Part shown: one piece after another, positions 1-5,394 of the stretch
Layout of the letters: every line of letters starts with the position of its first letter
Numbering within the stretch: position 1 is the stretch's first letter
Assembly: GCA_021846485.1 (NCBI GenBank)
Contig: JAJZWW010000234.1
Coordinates: 1 to 5,560, forward strand
Source: Actinomycetes bacterium
GTDB taxonomy: Bacteria > Actinomycetota > Acidimicrobiia > Acidimicrobiales > Palsa-688
DNA: 5,560 bases
Direction: 5' to 3'
Program-made: the position numbers and the translations under genes
The notes under the pieces: generated by a model
The model's input: only the letters and a program-made list of their open reading frames with translations
Databases searched by the model: none
Told to the model about the DNA's origin: nothing

Positions 1-360
1 TCTGGCCGGCGCTTGGTGGTCTGCATCGCCGGCCCGATGGCGGCGTCGGGCGGGCGGCAGCGCTACCTGGTCGCATTCGAGGGGCTGAGCGACCGGGAGG
101 GCGCCGAGTCGTTGCGCGGCGCGGCGCTCTGCGGTGAACCGATCACCGACCCCGAGGCACTGTGGGTCCACGAGCTGATCGGCTCTGCGGTGAGCGCCAT
201 CGACGGTGCACCGCTCGGCACGGTGGTGGCGGTCGAGGCCAACCCGGCCAGCGACTTGCTCGTGCTCGACGACGGCGGGCTGGTCCCACTGCGCTTCGTC
301 GTCGGCCACCGGCCCGGCGAGGTGGTCGTCGACCCGCCGGCCGGCCTGCTCGACCTGTAG
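1..360 (+). CDS. rimM: Ribosome maturation factor RimM, 3' part (start lies outside the window)
   Basis: RimM helps late assembly of the 30S subunit and binds ribosomal protein S19. The frame is open from base 1 to a TAG at 358-360, giving 119 residues of a protein usually about 165-175 long, so roughly the first 50 residues are missing to the left. An ATG at 37 and the GTG at 13 are internal and are not proposed as starts. The visible part begins at the end of the N-terminal RimM barrel (YLVAFEGLSDREGAESLRGA matches the family's 'AExLRG' region) and then holds the PRC-barrel domain: WVHELIG, GAPLGTVVAV, SDLLVLDDG, LVPLRFV and the closing VVVDPPAGLLDL, which is the classic RimM C-terminus. 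It lies 13 bp before trmD on the same strand, the usual order, so the two are almost certainly co-transcribed. Identification rests on motif recognition and gene order. Confidence 0.93.
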   Translation, partial: SGRRLVVCIAGPMAASGGRQRYLVAFEGLSDREGAESLRGAALCGEPITDPEALWVHELIGSAVSAIDGAPLGTVVAVEANPASDLLVLDDGGLVPLRFVVGHRPGEVVVDPPAGLLDL

Positions 361-373
361 GGGCGGGACCGGG

Positions 374-1147
374 TTGCGCGTCGACATCCTGACCATGTTC
401 CCGGAACTGGTGGCTCCCTGGCTGGACGCCAGCCTGATCGGCAGGGCTCGCCGTGGCGGCCTGCTCGACCTGACGGTCCACGACCTGCGGGCCGGGGCCG
501 ACGACCCCCGTCGCTCCCTAGATGACGCCCCCTTCGGCGGGGGCGCCGGGATGGTGCTCGCCCCCGAGCCGGTGTTCCGGGCCGTGGAGCGGGCGGCGCC
601 GGCCCGTCCGCTGCTGCTGCTATCGCCGAGCGGGCGGCCTTTCACCCAGGACTGGGCCGAGGACCTCGCGGCCGGCGGGTCCCTGGGACTGCTCTGCGCG
701 CGTTACGAGGGTGTCGACCAGCGCATCGCCGACCACCTGGTCGACGGCGAGGTGAGCATCGGGGACTTCGTGCTCGCCGGTGGAGAGGTCGCCGCGCTCG
801 CCGTGGCGGAGGCCGTCTGCCGGCTCGTGCCCGGGGTGATGGGCAACGAGGCGTCGGCGCGTGAGGAGAGCTTCGCCGGGGGCCTGCTCGAGTACCCGCA
901 GTACACCCGGCCCGCCGAGTTCCGGGGATGGGCGGTCCCAGAGGTGCTGCGCTCCGGTGACCACGGCTTGGTGGCCCGCTGGCGGCGGGCCCAGGCGCTG
1001 GTCCGCACCGCTCGTAGGCGTCCAGACCTGTTGGCTGCCCGGGGTGGCTTGTCGGACGCCGACCGGGCGGTCCTGGCGGAGTTCGAACTGCTCGACGCCG
1101 CCGGCGGGGGGCCGCTGGTCGCCGGCGAGGGAGATCCTCTATCCTGA
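374..1147 (+). CDS. trmD: tRNA (guanine-N1-)-methyltransferase TrmD
   Basis: TrmD is a SPOUT-fold enzyme that uses S-adenosylmethionine to make m1G37 next to the anticodon, preventing +1 frameshifting. I chose the TTG at 374: the family's N-terminus (M)RVDILTMFPEL begins exactly there, and AGGGGCGG at 359-366 is a fitting Shine-Dalgarno. A longer frame reaches back to 206 but would overlap rimM. The product is 257 residues, normal for the family. Signatures: DDAPFGGGAGM (50-60), LLLSPSGRPF (81-90), the SAM-knot region LLCARYEGVDQR (106-117) and SIGDFVLAGGE (128-138), PGVMGNEAS (153-161), LEYPQYTRP (172-180) and a C-terminal helical domain with RRPDLL. Arg150 aligns with catalytic Arg154 of E. 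coli TrmD. The position of E. coli Asp169, the proposed general base, is Glu165 here. The next gene, rplS, begins 32 bp downstream. Confidence 0.97.
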   Translation: MRVDILTMFPELVAPWLDASLIGRARRGGLLDLTVHDLRAGADDPRRSLDDAPFGGGAGMVLAPEPVFRAVERAAPARPLLLLSPSGRPFTQDWAEDLAAGGSLGLLCARYEGVDQRIADHLVDGEVSIGDFVLAGGEVAALAVAEAVCRLVPGVMGNEASAREESFAGGLLEYPQYTRPAEFRGWAVPEVLRSGDHGLVARWRRAQALVRTARRRPDLLAARGGLSDADRAVLAEFELLDAAGGGPLVAGEGDPLS

Positions 1148-1179
1148 GGGGTCCCCTTCCTGCCAGGAGCCCACCCGCC

Positions 1180-1566
1180 ATGAACCCGACCGACGTCGTC
1201 GACCAGGACAGCCTGCGTCCGGACATCCCCGACTTCGCCCCGGGCGACTCGCTCAAGGTTCACGTCCGGGTGGTGGAGGGCAGCCGGGAGCGGATCCAGG
1301 TGTTCCAAGGGGCGGTCATCCGCCGGCAAGGATCGGGCGTGCGGGAGACCTTCACCGTGCGCAAGGTCAGCTTCGGGGTGGGCGTCGAGCGGACCTTCCC
1401 GGTGCATTCGCCGGTGATCGCCCGCATCGAGGTCGTCACCCGGGGTGACGTGCGCCGGGCGAAGCTGTACTACCTGCGGGAGCGCAGCGGCAAGGCCGCC
1501 AAGATCAAGGAACTTCGGCAACCTTCCACCGGGGCGCCGGCGTCGAGCCGCTCAGCGGCGAGGTAG
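1180..1566 (+). CDS. rplS: 50S ribosomal protein L19
   Basis: L19 is a structural protein of the large subunit at the 30S-50S interface. The ATG at 1180 is preceded by AGGAG at 1165-1169. The 128-residue product shows the family pattern: FAPGDSLKVHVRVVEG (19-34), ERIQVFQGAVIRRQGSGVRE, TFTVRKVSFGVGVERTFPVHSP, and RRAKLYYLRERSGKAAKIKELR, the region where most L19 proteins stop. Here about 15 further residues (QPSTGAPASSRSAAR) follow, of low complexity and unlike the conserved core; the same bases read better in another frame (see the relic at 1515-1815). The gene directly follows trmD, as is usual. A TATCCT box at 1140-1145 fits the TANNNT -10 pattern and might give rplS its own promoter, but no good -35 is visible. 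Identification is secure; the tail is the only odd part. Confidence 0.97.
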   Translation: MNPTDVVDQDSLRPDIPDFAPGDSLKVHVRVVEGSRERIQVFQGAVIRRQGSGVRETFTVRKVSFGVGVERTFPVHSPVIARIEVVTRGDVRRAKLYYLRERSGKAAKIKELRQPSTGAPASSRSAAR

Positions 1567-1815
1567 CGACCCTCCTCGAGGTCCTGGCGGCCTTCGGTCG
1601 CCGCTACGCCAACTTGTCGACCCGGGAACAGGTGCGCCGGCGCCCGGACCACCTGTTCCGCTCGCACGGCAGGCGCATCGCGGGCTGGCTGCCGAGGGCG
1701 AGACAATCCGTACTCCGCCTAGCCCATCTCGGTCCCGGCGTCGCCACCCTCGGCACCAACGCGCCTCGACGGGCCAGCTGGCGACCAAGCTCACCAGGCG
1801 CGGTGGGTGGCGGGG
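1515..1815 (+). pseudogene. Unrecognised coding-like relic in the interval after rplS
   Basis: Between the rplS stop and the convergent ATPase gene there are 249 bp without an intact gene. One frame on the + strand (codons beginning at 1515, 1518 and so on) has strong coding character from about 1515 to 1700: nearly every codon ends in G or C, and it reads as an Arg-rich helical peptide (EVATLLEVLAAFGRRYANL, then STREQVRRRPDHLFRSHG, then RRIAGWLPRAR). It overlaps the last 50 bp of rplS in a different frame. There is no ATG or GTG with a ribosome binding site; only a TTG at 1614 occurs inside it. The codon pattern fades after about 1700, although the frame stays open to a TGA at 1863-1865. I do not recognise the peptide, and it does not look like LepB or RNase HII. 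I read it as the 3' remnant of a gene broken in a rearrangement. An unannotated small gene, or chance in high-GC DNA, is possible. Palindrome GCCAGCTGGC (1773-1782) and arms CGCGCCT/AGGCGCG (1760-1766/1796-1802) lie between the convergent gene ends but lack a T-tract. Confidence 0.35.
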
Positions 1816-2925
1816 TCACAGCGGGAAGCGTTGTCGGATCCAGTCAGCCAGCGCCGGGTCGGTGACCCGCAGCTTGCCGGCGTCGTCGGCGACGAGGTCA
1901 CCGGAGTCGATCAAGGTGGTACGGGCCGCTTGGGCGGTGCTCTTGGCGAGGTCGAGCAGGTCGGCTTCCAGGCCGAAGATGCTGCCGGAGACGGCCAGGG
2001 CCCGTAGGGTCTGGCGCTCGCTCGCCGTGTGGTCGGAGAACATGCGCTCCATCGGGTCGGCGCACAGGCGGCGCATCTGGTCCAGGCCGTCCGCCCAGGC
2101 CTCGTGGCCGACGCCGCCTGGTGGTGTGTGCTCCCAGCAGCAGTCGGCCAGCTGCATGGTCCGCTGCGGGTGCCCGCCGCTGTAGTCGAAGATCGGCTGC
2201 CCAAGCCGCCCGGCGCGCCGCCCGGTGCGGGCGAAACCGCGGCCGACGATGTCGTCGACCGCAGCTGCGTCGAGCGGGCCGATGTCGACGAGGTCGGCCT
2301 GGCCGTAGAACGGCTGCGGCTGGTGCGTGAACAGGCTGCGCATCATCGAGGGCTGGGAGCCGGCGAAGACGAGCCCGAAGTCGCGGTAGTGGTGTTGGAA
2401 GGCCGTGCGCATCGCCCCTGCCGCGCCCGCCACCTTCGAGACCGAGGAGAACTCGTCGACGATCAGCAGGGTCGGCACCGACGTAGCAGTGCGAACGAGG
2501 ACCTGGAGGAGCAAGGCGAAGCTGAGCGCCGGGTCGGGCCGGTTGCGTGCCGGGCCAGCCAGGGACACTTTCAGGCCGCCCAGGTTGAGCGACACCTCGA
2601 GGGAGCACCTGCGAGCGATCTCAGCGAGGCGGCCACCGGCGCCGGCGAGGGCGGTGTCGAAGCGCACGGCTACATCGGCGAGGGAACTGACCTCGTAGAG
2701 GTCGACCCAGAGAGTCTCGACCTCGGTCAGCTCTGCGGCCACGCGGCGCAGCACACTGGTCTTGCCGTAGCGTCGCGGCCCGAGCAGGGCGGTTACCTTG
2801 CGCCGGGTGATGCGAGTGAGGAGGTCGCTGACGAGGTCGTCGCGGCCGGCGACCTCGGACGGCTCGAGTGGCCCTTGGTAAGGGAACGGCGACACCTCCA
2901 CAGCCATAAGGTACCGTGAGGACAT
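1816..2925 (-). CDS. AAA-type P-loop ATPase (ATPase_2/archaeal-ATPase-like) with C-terminal winged helix
   Basis: A 369-residue predicted cytoplasmic ATP-binding protein of unknown specific role. After a short lead (PFPYQGPLEP, then the VAGRDDLVSDLL motif typical of these ATPases) come a Walker A motif GPRRYGKTS (49-57, Lys55), a Walker B strand PTLLIVDEFS (151-160, Asp157-Glu158), a sensor-1-like strand LVFAGSQPS (185-193), and the lid motif FDYSGGHPQRTMQLAD (246-261). Residues about 300-366 look like a winged helix, ending TDPALADWIRQRF as in many ATPase_2 proteins. I see no signal peptide or membrane segment. ATG at 2925 has only an AGG lying too close to it; ATG at 2907 (residue 7) is an alternative, also without a clear Shine-Dalgarno, so the start is uncertain. 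The gene runs opposite to all its neighbours, converges on rplS, and has no partner gene on its strand. Such ATPases occur widely in actinobacterial accessory DNA. A regulatory or STAND-like role would be speculation. Confidence 0.88.
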   Translation of the reverse strand: MSSRYLMAVEVSPFPYQGPLEPSEVAGRDDLVSDLLTRITRRKVTALLGPRRYGKTSVLRRVAAELTEVETLWVDLYEVSSLADVAVRFDTALAGAGGRLAEIARRCSLEVSLNLGGLKVSLAGPARNRPDPALSFALLLQVLVRTATSVPTLLIVDEFSSVSKVAGAAGAMRTAFQHHYRDFGLVFAGSQPSMMRSLFTHQPQPFYGQADLVDIGPLDAAAVDDIVGRGFARTGRRAGRLGQPIFDYSGGHPQRTMQLADCCWEHTPPGGVGHEAWADGLDQMRRLCADPMERMFSDHTASERQTLRALAVSGSIFGLEADLLDLAKSTAQAARTTLIDSGDLVADDAGKLRVTDPALADWIRQRFPL

Positions 2926-2934
2926 ACCTGCCGG

Positions 2935-2958
2935 GTACGTTTCAGCCGTACTTCAGCC
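2935..2958. repeat. Short direct and inverted repeats upstream of the ATPase gene
   Basis: TTCAGCC occurs twice (2941-2947 and 2952-2958), 11 bp apart, close to one helical turn, and each copy is preceded by GTAC. GTACG (2935-2939) and CGTAC (2947-2951) also form a perfect inverted repeat around a 7-nt centre. The block lies 10-33 bp upstream of the proposed ATPase ATG at 2925, where an operator could sit. It also abuts the point where the 5' end of the DUF427 pseudogene disappears, so it may simply be debris at a junction. The repeats are plain to see; a role is inferred only. Confidence 0.3.
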
Positions 2959-3318
2959 CGTTCCCGGTCCGGACCACCCGATCGACATCCGGGCCGCCGG
3001 GGGGCGGGTCGTGGCCCGGGTCGGTGGCGAGGTGGTCGCCGAGACCGACGCAGCGTTGTTGCTGCGGGAAGCGTCGTAGCCCGGTCCTCTACACCCCGCT
3101 TGCCGATGTTCGCCCGGGGCTGCTGGCGCCGAGCGACACCACGACACACTGTCCCTACAAGCTACAAGGGCGACGCCAGCTACTACGCCCTGCTGGTGGG
3201 CGGCCGGGAGCTGACCGACTCCGTGTGGACCTACCGGGAGCATCACGACGCCGTGGCAGCGATCGCCGGGCACGTGGCCTTCTACCCCGACCGTGTGGAC
3301 GTCTCCGCCGAGTCGTAG
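2957..3318 (+). pseudogene. DUF427-family protein, frameshifted pseudogene
   Basis: Three successive frames together spell a nearly complete DUF427 (PF04248) protein. Segment 1 (frame of 2957) reads PVPGPDHPIDIRAAGGRVV and continues to ALLLREAS, then hits TAG at 3077-3079. Segment 2, shifted by one base, reads PVLYTPLADVRPGLLAPSD and reaches THCPYK at about 3161. Segment 3, shifted again, reads YKGDASYYALLVGGREL and continues through VWTYREHHDAVAAIAGH and AFYPDRVDV to TAG at 3316-3318. Removing one G at 3079 restores REASYPVLYTP, and removing one copy of the tandem CTACAAG (3155-3168) restores HCPYKGDAS, both hallmark DUF427 segments. No start codon is visible in the first frame near 2957, so the 5' end may also be lost or overwritten. 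The family is small (often about 95-130 residues) and of unknown function. Codon use is still high in G/C at the third position in every segment, so the decay looks recent. Two sequencing errors are the main alternative. Confidence 0.9.
3155..3168. repeat. 7-bp tandem duplication CTACAAG x2 inside the DUF427 pseudogene
   Basis: CTACAAG at 3155-3161 is followed directly by an identical copy at 3162-3168. The duplication adds 7 bases, a +1 frame change, in the middle of the conserved CPYKGD motif. Deleting either copy restores the family reading, so this is the causal lesion and most likely arose by replication slippage. Confidence 0.9.
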
Positions 3319-3415
3319 GCCCGCTCCCGTCGCCGGGCTCCCTCGACCCGCCCGGCGCGCCCGCCCGCCCCTCCGCGCTCGGACCACCGGTCCCCTCCGG
3401 CGCCGGCGAAGGCCC

Positions 3416-3421
3416 TACCAT
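3416..3421 (+). promoter_or_regulatory. Probable -10 box of a leaderless promoter for the DUF2469 gene
   Basis: TACCAT matches the actinobacterial -10 pattern TANNNT and ends 6 nt before the ATG at 3428, the spacing expected when transcription starts at the A of the start codon. No Shine-Dalgarno is visible before this ATG, which agrees with a leaderless mRNA. No convincing -35 element is seen, as is common for such promoters. GGCCC (3412-3416) and GGGCC (3423-3427) flank the box as an inverted repeat and could be chance at this GC content. Confidence 0.5.
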
Positions 3422-3427
3422 GGGGCC

Positions 3428-3721
3428 ATGAGCGCCGAGGACCTCGAGCGGTACGAGACCGAGATCGAGCTCCAGCTGTACCAGGAGTACCGGGCAGTCC
3501 TGCCGATGTTCCGCTACGTGGTCGAGACCGAGCGGCGCTTCTACTTGGCCAACGACGTCAAGATGGAAGCCCACGGCGACGGTCCGCGGACCTACTTCGA
3601 GATCCGCCTGGCCGACGCCTGGGTCTGGGACATGTACCGACCGGCGCGCTTCGTGTCCTCGGTGCGGGTCGTGACCTTCAAGGACGTCAACGTGGAGGAG
3701 CTCCCGGAGAAGGAGATCTAG
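3428..3721 (+). CDS. DUF2469 family protein
   Basis: A 97-residue acidic cytoplasmic protein of unknown function; the family is found almost only in actinobacteria and is strongly conserved. The N-terminus MSAEDLERYETEIELQLYQE and the blocks EYRAVLPMFRYVVETERRFYL (20-40), YFEIRLADAWVWDMYRPARF (56-75) and VRVVTFKDVNVEEL (79-92) match it across the full length. The ATG at 3428 is set by the conserved N-terminus; upstream in-frame extension to 3293 gives a Pro/Arg-rich tract with no coding character. There is no ribosome binding site, but a TANNNT box lies just upstream. In other actinobacteria this gene usually follows rnhB and precedes yraN; here rnhB is absent and the DUF427 relic stands in its place. 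Its TAG at 3719-3721 is followed immediately, in the same frame, by the yraN reading frame. Confidence 0.95.
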   Translation: MSAEDLERYETEIELQLYQEYRAVLPMFRYVVETERRFYLANDVKMEAHGDGPRTYFEIRLADAWVWDMYRPARFVSSVRVVTFKDVNVEELPEKEI

Positions 3722-3724
3722 ATC
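3710..3724 (+). promoter_or_regulatory. Shine-Dalgarno and non-canonical ATC start region of yraN
   Basis: AAGGAG at 3710-3715 lies inside the last codons of the DUF2469 gene, 6 nt before an ATC codon at 3722-3724 that directly follows the DUF2469 TAG. The spacing is ideal for initiation. ATC is a rare start codon normally disfavoured by IF3, so this is a proposal from context. GATCTAGATC at 3715-3724 is also a perfect 10-bp palindrome, probably by chance. Confidence 0.4.
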
Positions 3725-4105
3725 CCGGCCCCCATCCCTGCCGGCGGGCCGTCGGAGAGGGCCGCGCGCAACCGAGAGCTCGGTGTCGCGGGTGAGGACC
3801 TCGCCGCCGGCTGGTACGCCGAGGCGGGCTACGAGGTCGTGGCCCGCAACTGGCGCTGCCCAGAAGGAGAGCTCGACTTGGTCGTGCGCCGGGGCCGGCT
3901 CTACGTCTTCGTCGAGGTGAAGAGCCGTTCGAGCGAGGCGTTCGGGTTCCCCGCCGAGGCGGTCACCGCCCCCAAGCGGGCGCGGATCAGGCGCCTGGCG
4001 GCTCGTTGGCTGGAGCAGGAGGCGCCGGCGCGCGCGAGGGAGATCCGCTTCGACGTGGTCTCGATGCTCAGGGGCGACCTCGAGGTGATCGAGGGGGCGT
4101 TTTGA
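3722..4105 (+). CDS. YraN/UPF0102 family nuclease-fold protein (start codon non-canonical)
   Basis: UPF0102 (PF02021) proteins have a Holliday-junction-resolvase-like PD-(D/E)XK fold; their cellular role is poorly defined. The conserved body is all present: RELGVAGEDLAAGWYAEAGY (18-37), ARNWRCPEGELDLVVRRG (41-58) with the Glu50/Asp52 acidic pair, YVFVEVKSRSS (61-71) with Glu65-x-Lys67, then FGFPAEAVTAPKRARIRRLA and IRFDVVSM. The frame has no ATG, GTG, TTG or CTG between the preceding TAG and the GTG at 3839 (residue 40), which would remove the conserved first helix. The ATC at 3722 has a well-spaced AAGGAG and gives 127 residues, typical for the family. Alternatives are ATC at 3734, readthrough of the DUF2469 TAG to make a fusion, a mutated start (weakly expressed or dead gene), or a sequence error. 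The next gene overlaps its TGA by 4 bases, so translation is probably coupled. Confidence 0.82.
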   Translation: MPAPIPAGGPSERAARNRELGVAGEDLAAGWYAEAGYEVVARNWRCPEGELDLVVRRGRLYVFVEVKSRSSEAFGFPAEAVTAPKRARIRRLAARWLEQEAPARAREIRFDVVSMLRGDLEVIEGAF

Positions 4106-5394
4106 GCGCGGCCGACGACCGGCCTGCCGGGGAACGGGTCCCCGGCGCCCCGGGATCGGCGGCGGCGTGGGCTGCGGCTACGCGCGCGGTGCACCTCGGC
4201 CGGCCCCCGGTGCTCCCCGGGGGGCCGCTGAATCCGCCCGTGGAGCTGTCCTCCACCTACCACCAAGGGGGATCACGCATCTACGCGCGGGAGGACAACG
4301 CGGTCTTCGAGGCCCTCGAGGCCGCAGTGGGAGGCCTCGAGGGGGGAGAGGCGTTGGCGTTCGCCTCGGGCCTTGCCGCGGTGGCGGCGGTGGTCGAGGC
4401 GCTGCCGGTCCCCGCCCGGGTGGTGGTCGCCGCGGACGCCTACACCGGGACCCGGGCCCTGCTGGCCGACCTGGCCGGCCGGGGACGCCTGCGGGTCCAC
4501 CACGTCGACCTGGCCGACACCGGCGCGGTCCTCGCGGCCTGTGACGAGGCGGCCGGGGGCCCGAGCCGGCCGTCGGGCCGGGAGGGGGACTTCGGCGCCG
4601 GCGGGCTGCTCTGGATCGAGTCGCCGAGCAACCCGTTGCTGGTCGTCGCCGACCTGCCCGCGCTGGTCGCCGGGGCGCATGCGCGTGGCGTCGAGGTCGC
4701 CGTGGACAACACCTTCGCCACCCCCCTGCTCCAACAGCCGCTGCGCGCGGGCGCCGACGTGGTGGTCCACAGCGCCACCAAGGCCCTCGGTGGCCACTCC
4801 GACGTGCTCCTCGGGGTGACCGTCACGACTCGCCCGGATCTGCTCACCGCCCTGCGCCGACGGCGGACCCTGCACGGAGCCGTCCCCGGGCCGTGGGAGG
4901 CGTGGCTCGTGCTCCGGGGCATCCGCACCCTCGCTCTGCGCGTCGAGCGATCCCAGGCCAACGCTGGCGAGCTCGCCCGGCGCCTACAGGAGCATCCCGG
5001 CGTCGAGCGGGTCCACTACCCGGGCCTCCCTGACGACCCGGGCTACGAGCGGATGCGCCGGGTGATGGGCGGCCCGGGCTTCGTGGTGTCGTTCGTCGTG
5101 AGGGGGCCCGCCGGCTCTCCGGGCCCCGCGGGTTCTCCTGGCCCCGCCGATCCTCCCGGTCCCGCCGGGCTCTCCGCGGCTGCCCGGGCAGCGGAGGCGG
5201 TAGCCGCCGGCGTGCGGGTGGCGACCGCGGGCACGAGCCTCGGGGGGGTGGAGACCCTACTCGAGCGGCGGGGGCGGATGGCCGGCGAGGAGCACCTCCC
5301 GGGTGGGCTCCTGCGCTGCTCGGTCGGTATCGAGGACGTCGAGGACCTCTGGGTCGACCTGGACCAGGCGATCCGGGCGGCTACCGGCACCTGA
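4102..5394 (+). CDS. PLP-dependent Cys/Met-metabolism enzyme (cystathionine gamma-lyase/gamma-synthase-like)
   Basis: A fold-type I PLP enzyme of the trans-sulfuration family, 430 residues with the TTG start at 4102 (GAGGGGG at 4091-4097; TTGA overlaps the yraN stop). Homology begins near TRAVHLGRP (27-35), so about 25 N-terminal residues are extra. Visible family residues: Tyr61 and Arg63 (YAR, binding PLP phosphate of the partner subunit), FASGLAA (88-94), Tyr114 that stacks on PLP, ESPSNP (173-178), Asp202 in VDNTFATP, the Schiff-base Lys227 in HSATKALGGHSD, SLGGVETL (379-386) and substrate-carboxylate Arg405 in LLRCSVGIED. The ERRGRMAGEE stretch after SLGGVETL, in place of the common HPAxMTH, resembles the actinobacterial cystathionine gamma-lyase branch, but lyase, synthase and methionine gamma-lyase cannot be separated here. 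Oddities are a Gly/Arg-rich linker at 151-168 and a collagen-like Gly-Pro tract at 335-358. Placing it after yraN is unusual; a YifB/ComM-type gene is more common there. Confidence 0.9.
   Translation: MSAADDRPAGERVPGAPGSAAAWAAATRAVHLGRPPVLPGGPLNPPVELSSTYHQGGSRIYAREDNAVFEALEAAVGGLEGGEALAFASGLAAVAAVVEALPVPARVVVAADAYTGTRALLADLAGRGRLRVHHVDLADTGAVLAACDEAAGGPSRPSGREGDFGAGGLLWIESPSNPLLVVADLPALVAGAHARGVEVAVDNTFATPLLQQPLRAGADVVVHSATKALGGHSDVLLGVTVTTRPDLLTALRRRRTLHGAVPGPWEAWLVLRGIRTLALRVERSQANAGELARRLQEHPGVERVHYPGLPDDPGYERMRRVMGGPGFVVSFVVRGPAGSPGPAGSPGPADPPGPAGLSAAARAAEAVAAGVRVATAGTSLGGVETLLERRGRMAGEEHLPGGLLRCSVGIEDVEDLWVDLDQAIRAATGT
5104..5175 (+). repeat. 18-bp in-frame tandem repeat, four units, collagen-like (Gly-Pro-Ala)
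   Basis: Four consecutive 18-bp units inside the PLP enzyme encode GPAGSP, GPAGSP, GPADPP and GPAGLS. Each unit begins with a Gly codon, a CCC codon and an alanine codon; the wobble bases differ between copies (for example GCC/GCG), so the repeats have diverged or been selected as protein. The tract replaces a normally short surface loop after the GFVVSFVVR strand (residues 326-334). Confidence 0.85.

Noticed and set aside
206..373. Longer N-terminus for TrmD
   Set aside because: It would overlap most of the rimM C-terminal domain, and TrmD homology begins exactly at the TTG at 374.
1147..1157. AGGGGTCCCCT between trmD and rplS as a hairpin
   Set aside because: The arms have only one base between them, too few for an RNA loop, and there is no T-tract.
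703..1521. 272-residue open frame on the minus strand over trmD and rplS
   Set aside because: It lies antisense to two certain genes; long antisense frames are common in very GC-rich DNA and this one has no recognisable motif.
2029..2919. Long open frame on the + strand across the ATPase gene
   Set aside because: It is the antisense of the ATPase; its translation has no family resemblance, whereas the minus strand shows Walker A, Walker B and a winged helix.
3293..3427. Upstream extension of the DUF2469 protein
   Set aside because: The added residues are a Pro/Arg-rich tract, and the conserved family N-terminus begins at the ATG at 3428.
1567..3427. Insertion sequence or transposon in the accessory interval
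   Set aside because: I found no transposase or integrase motif, and no clear terminal inverted repeats or target duplication at the edges.
3715..3724. GATCTAGATC, containing BglII- and XbaI-like sites, as a cloning scar
   Set aside because: The bases encode the natural end of the DUF2469 gene and run into the expected yraN frame, so a chance palindrome is simpler.
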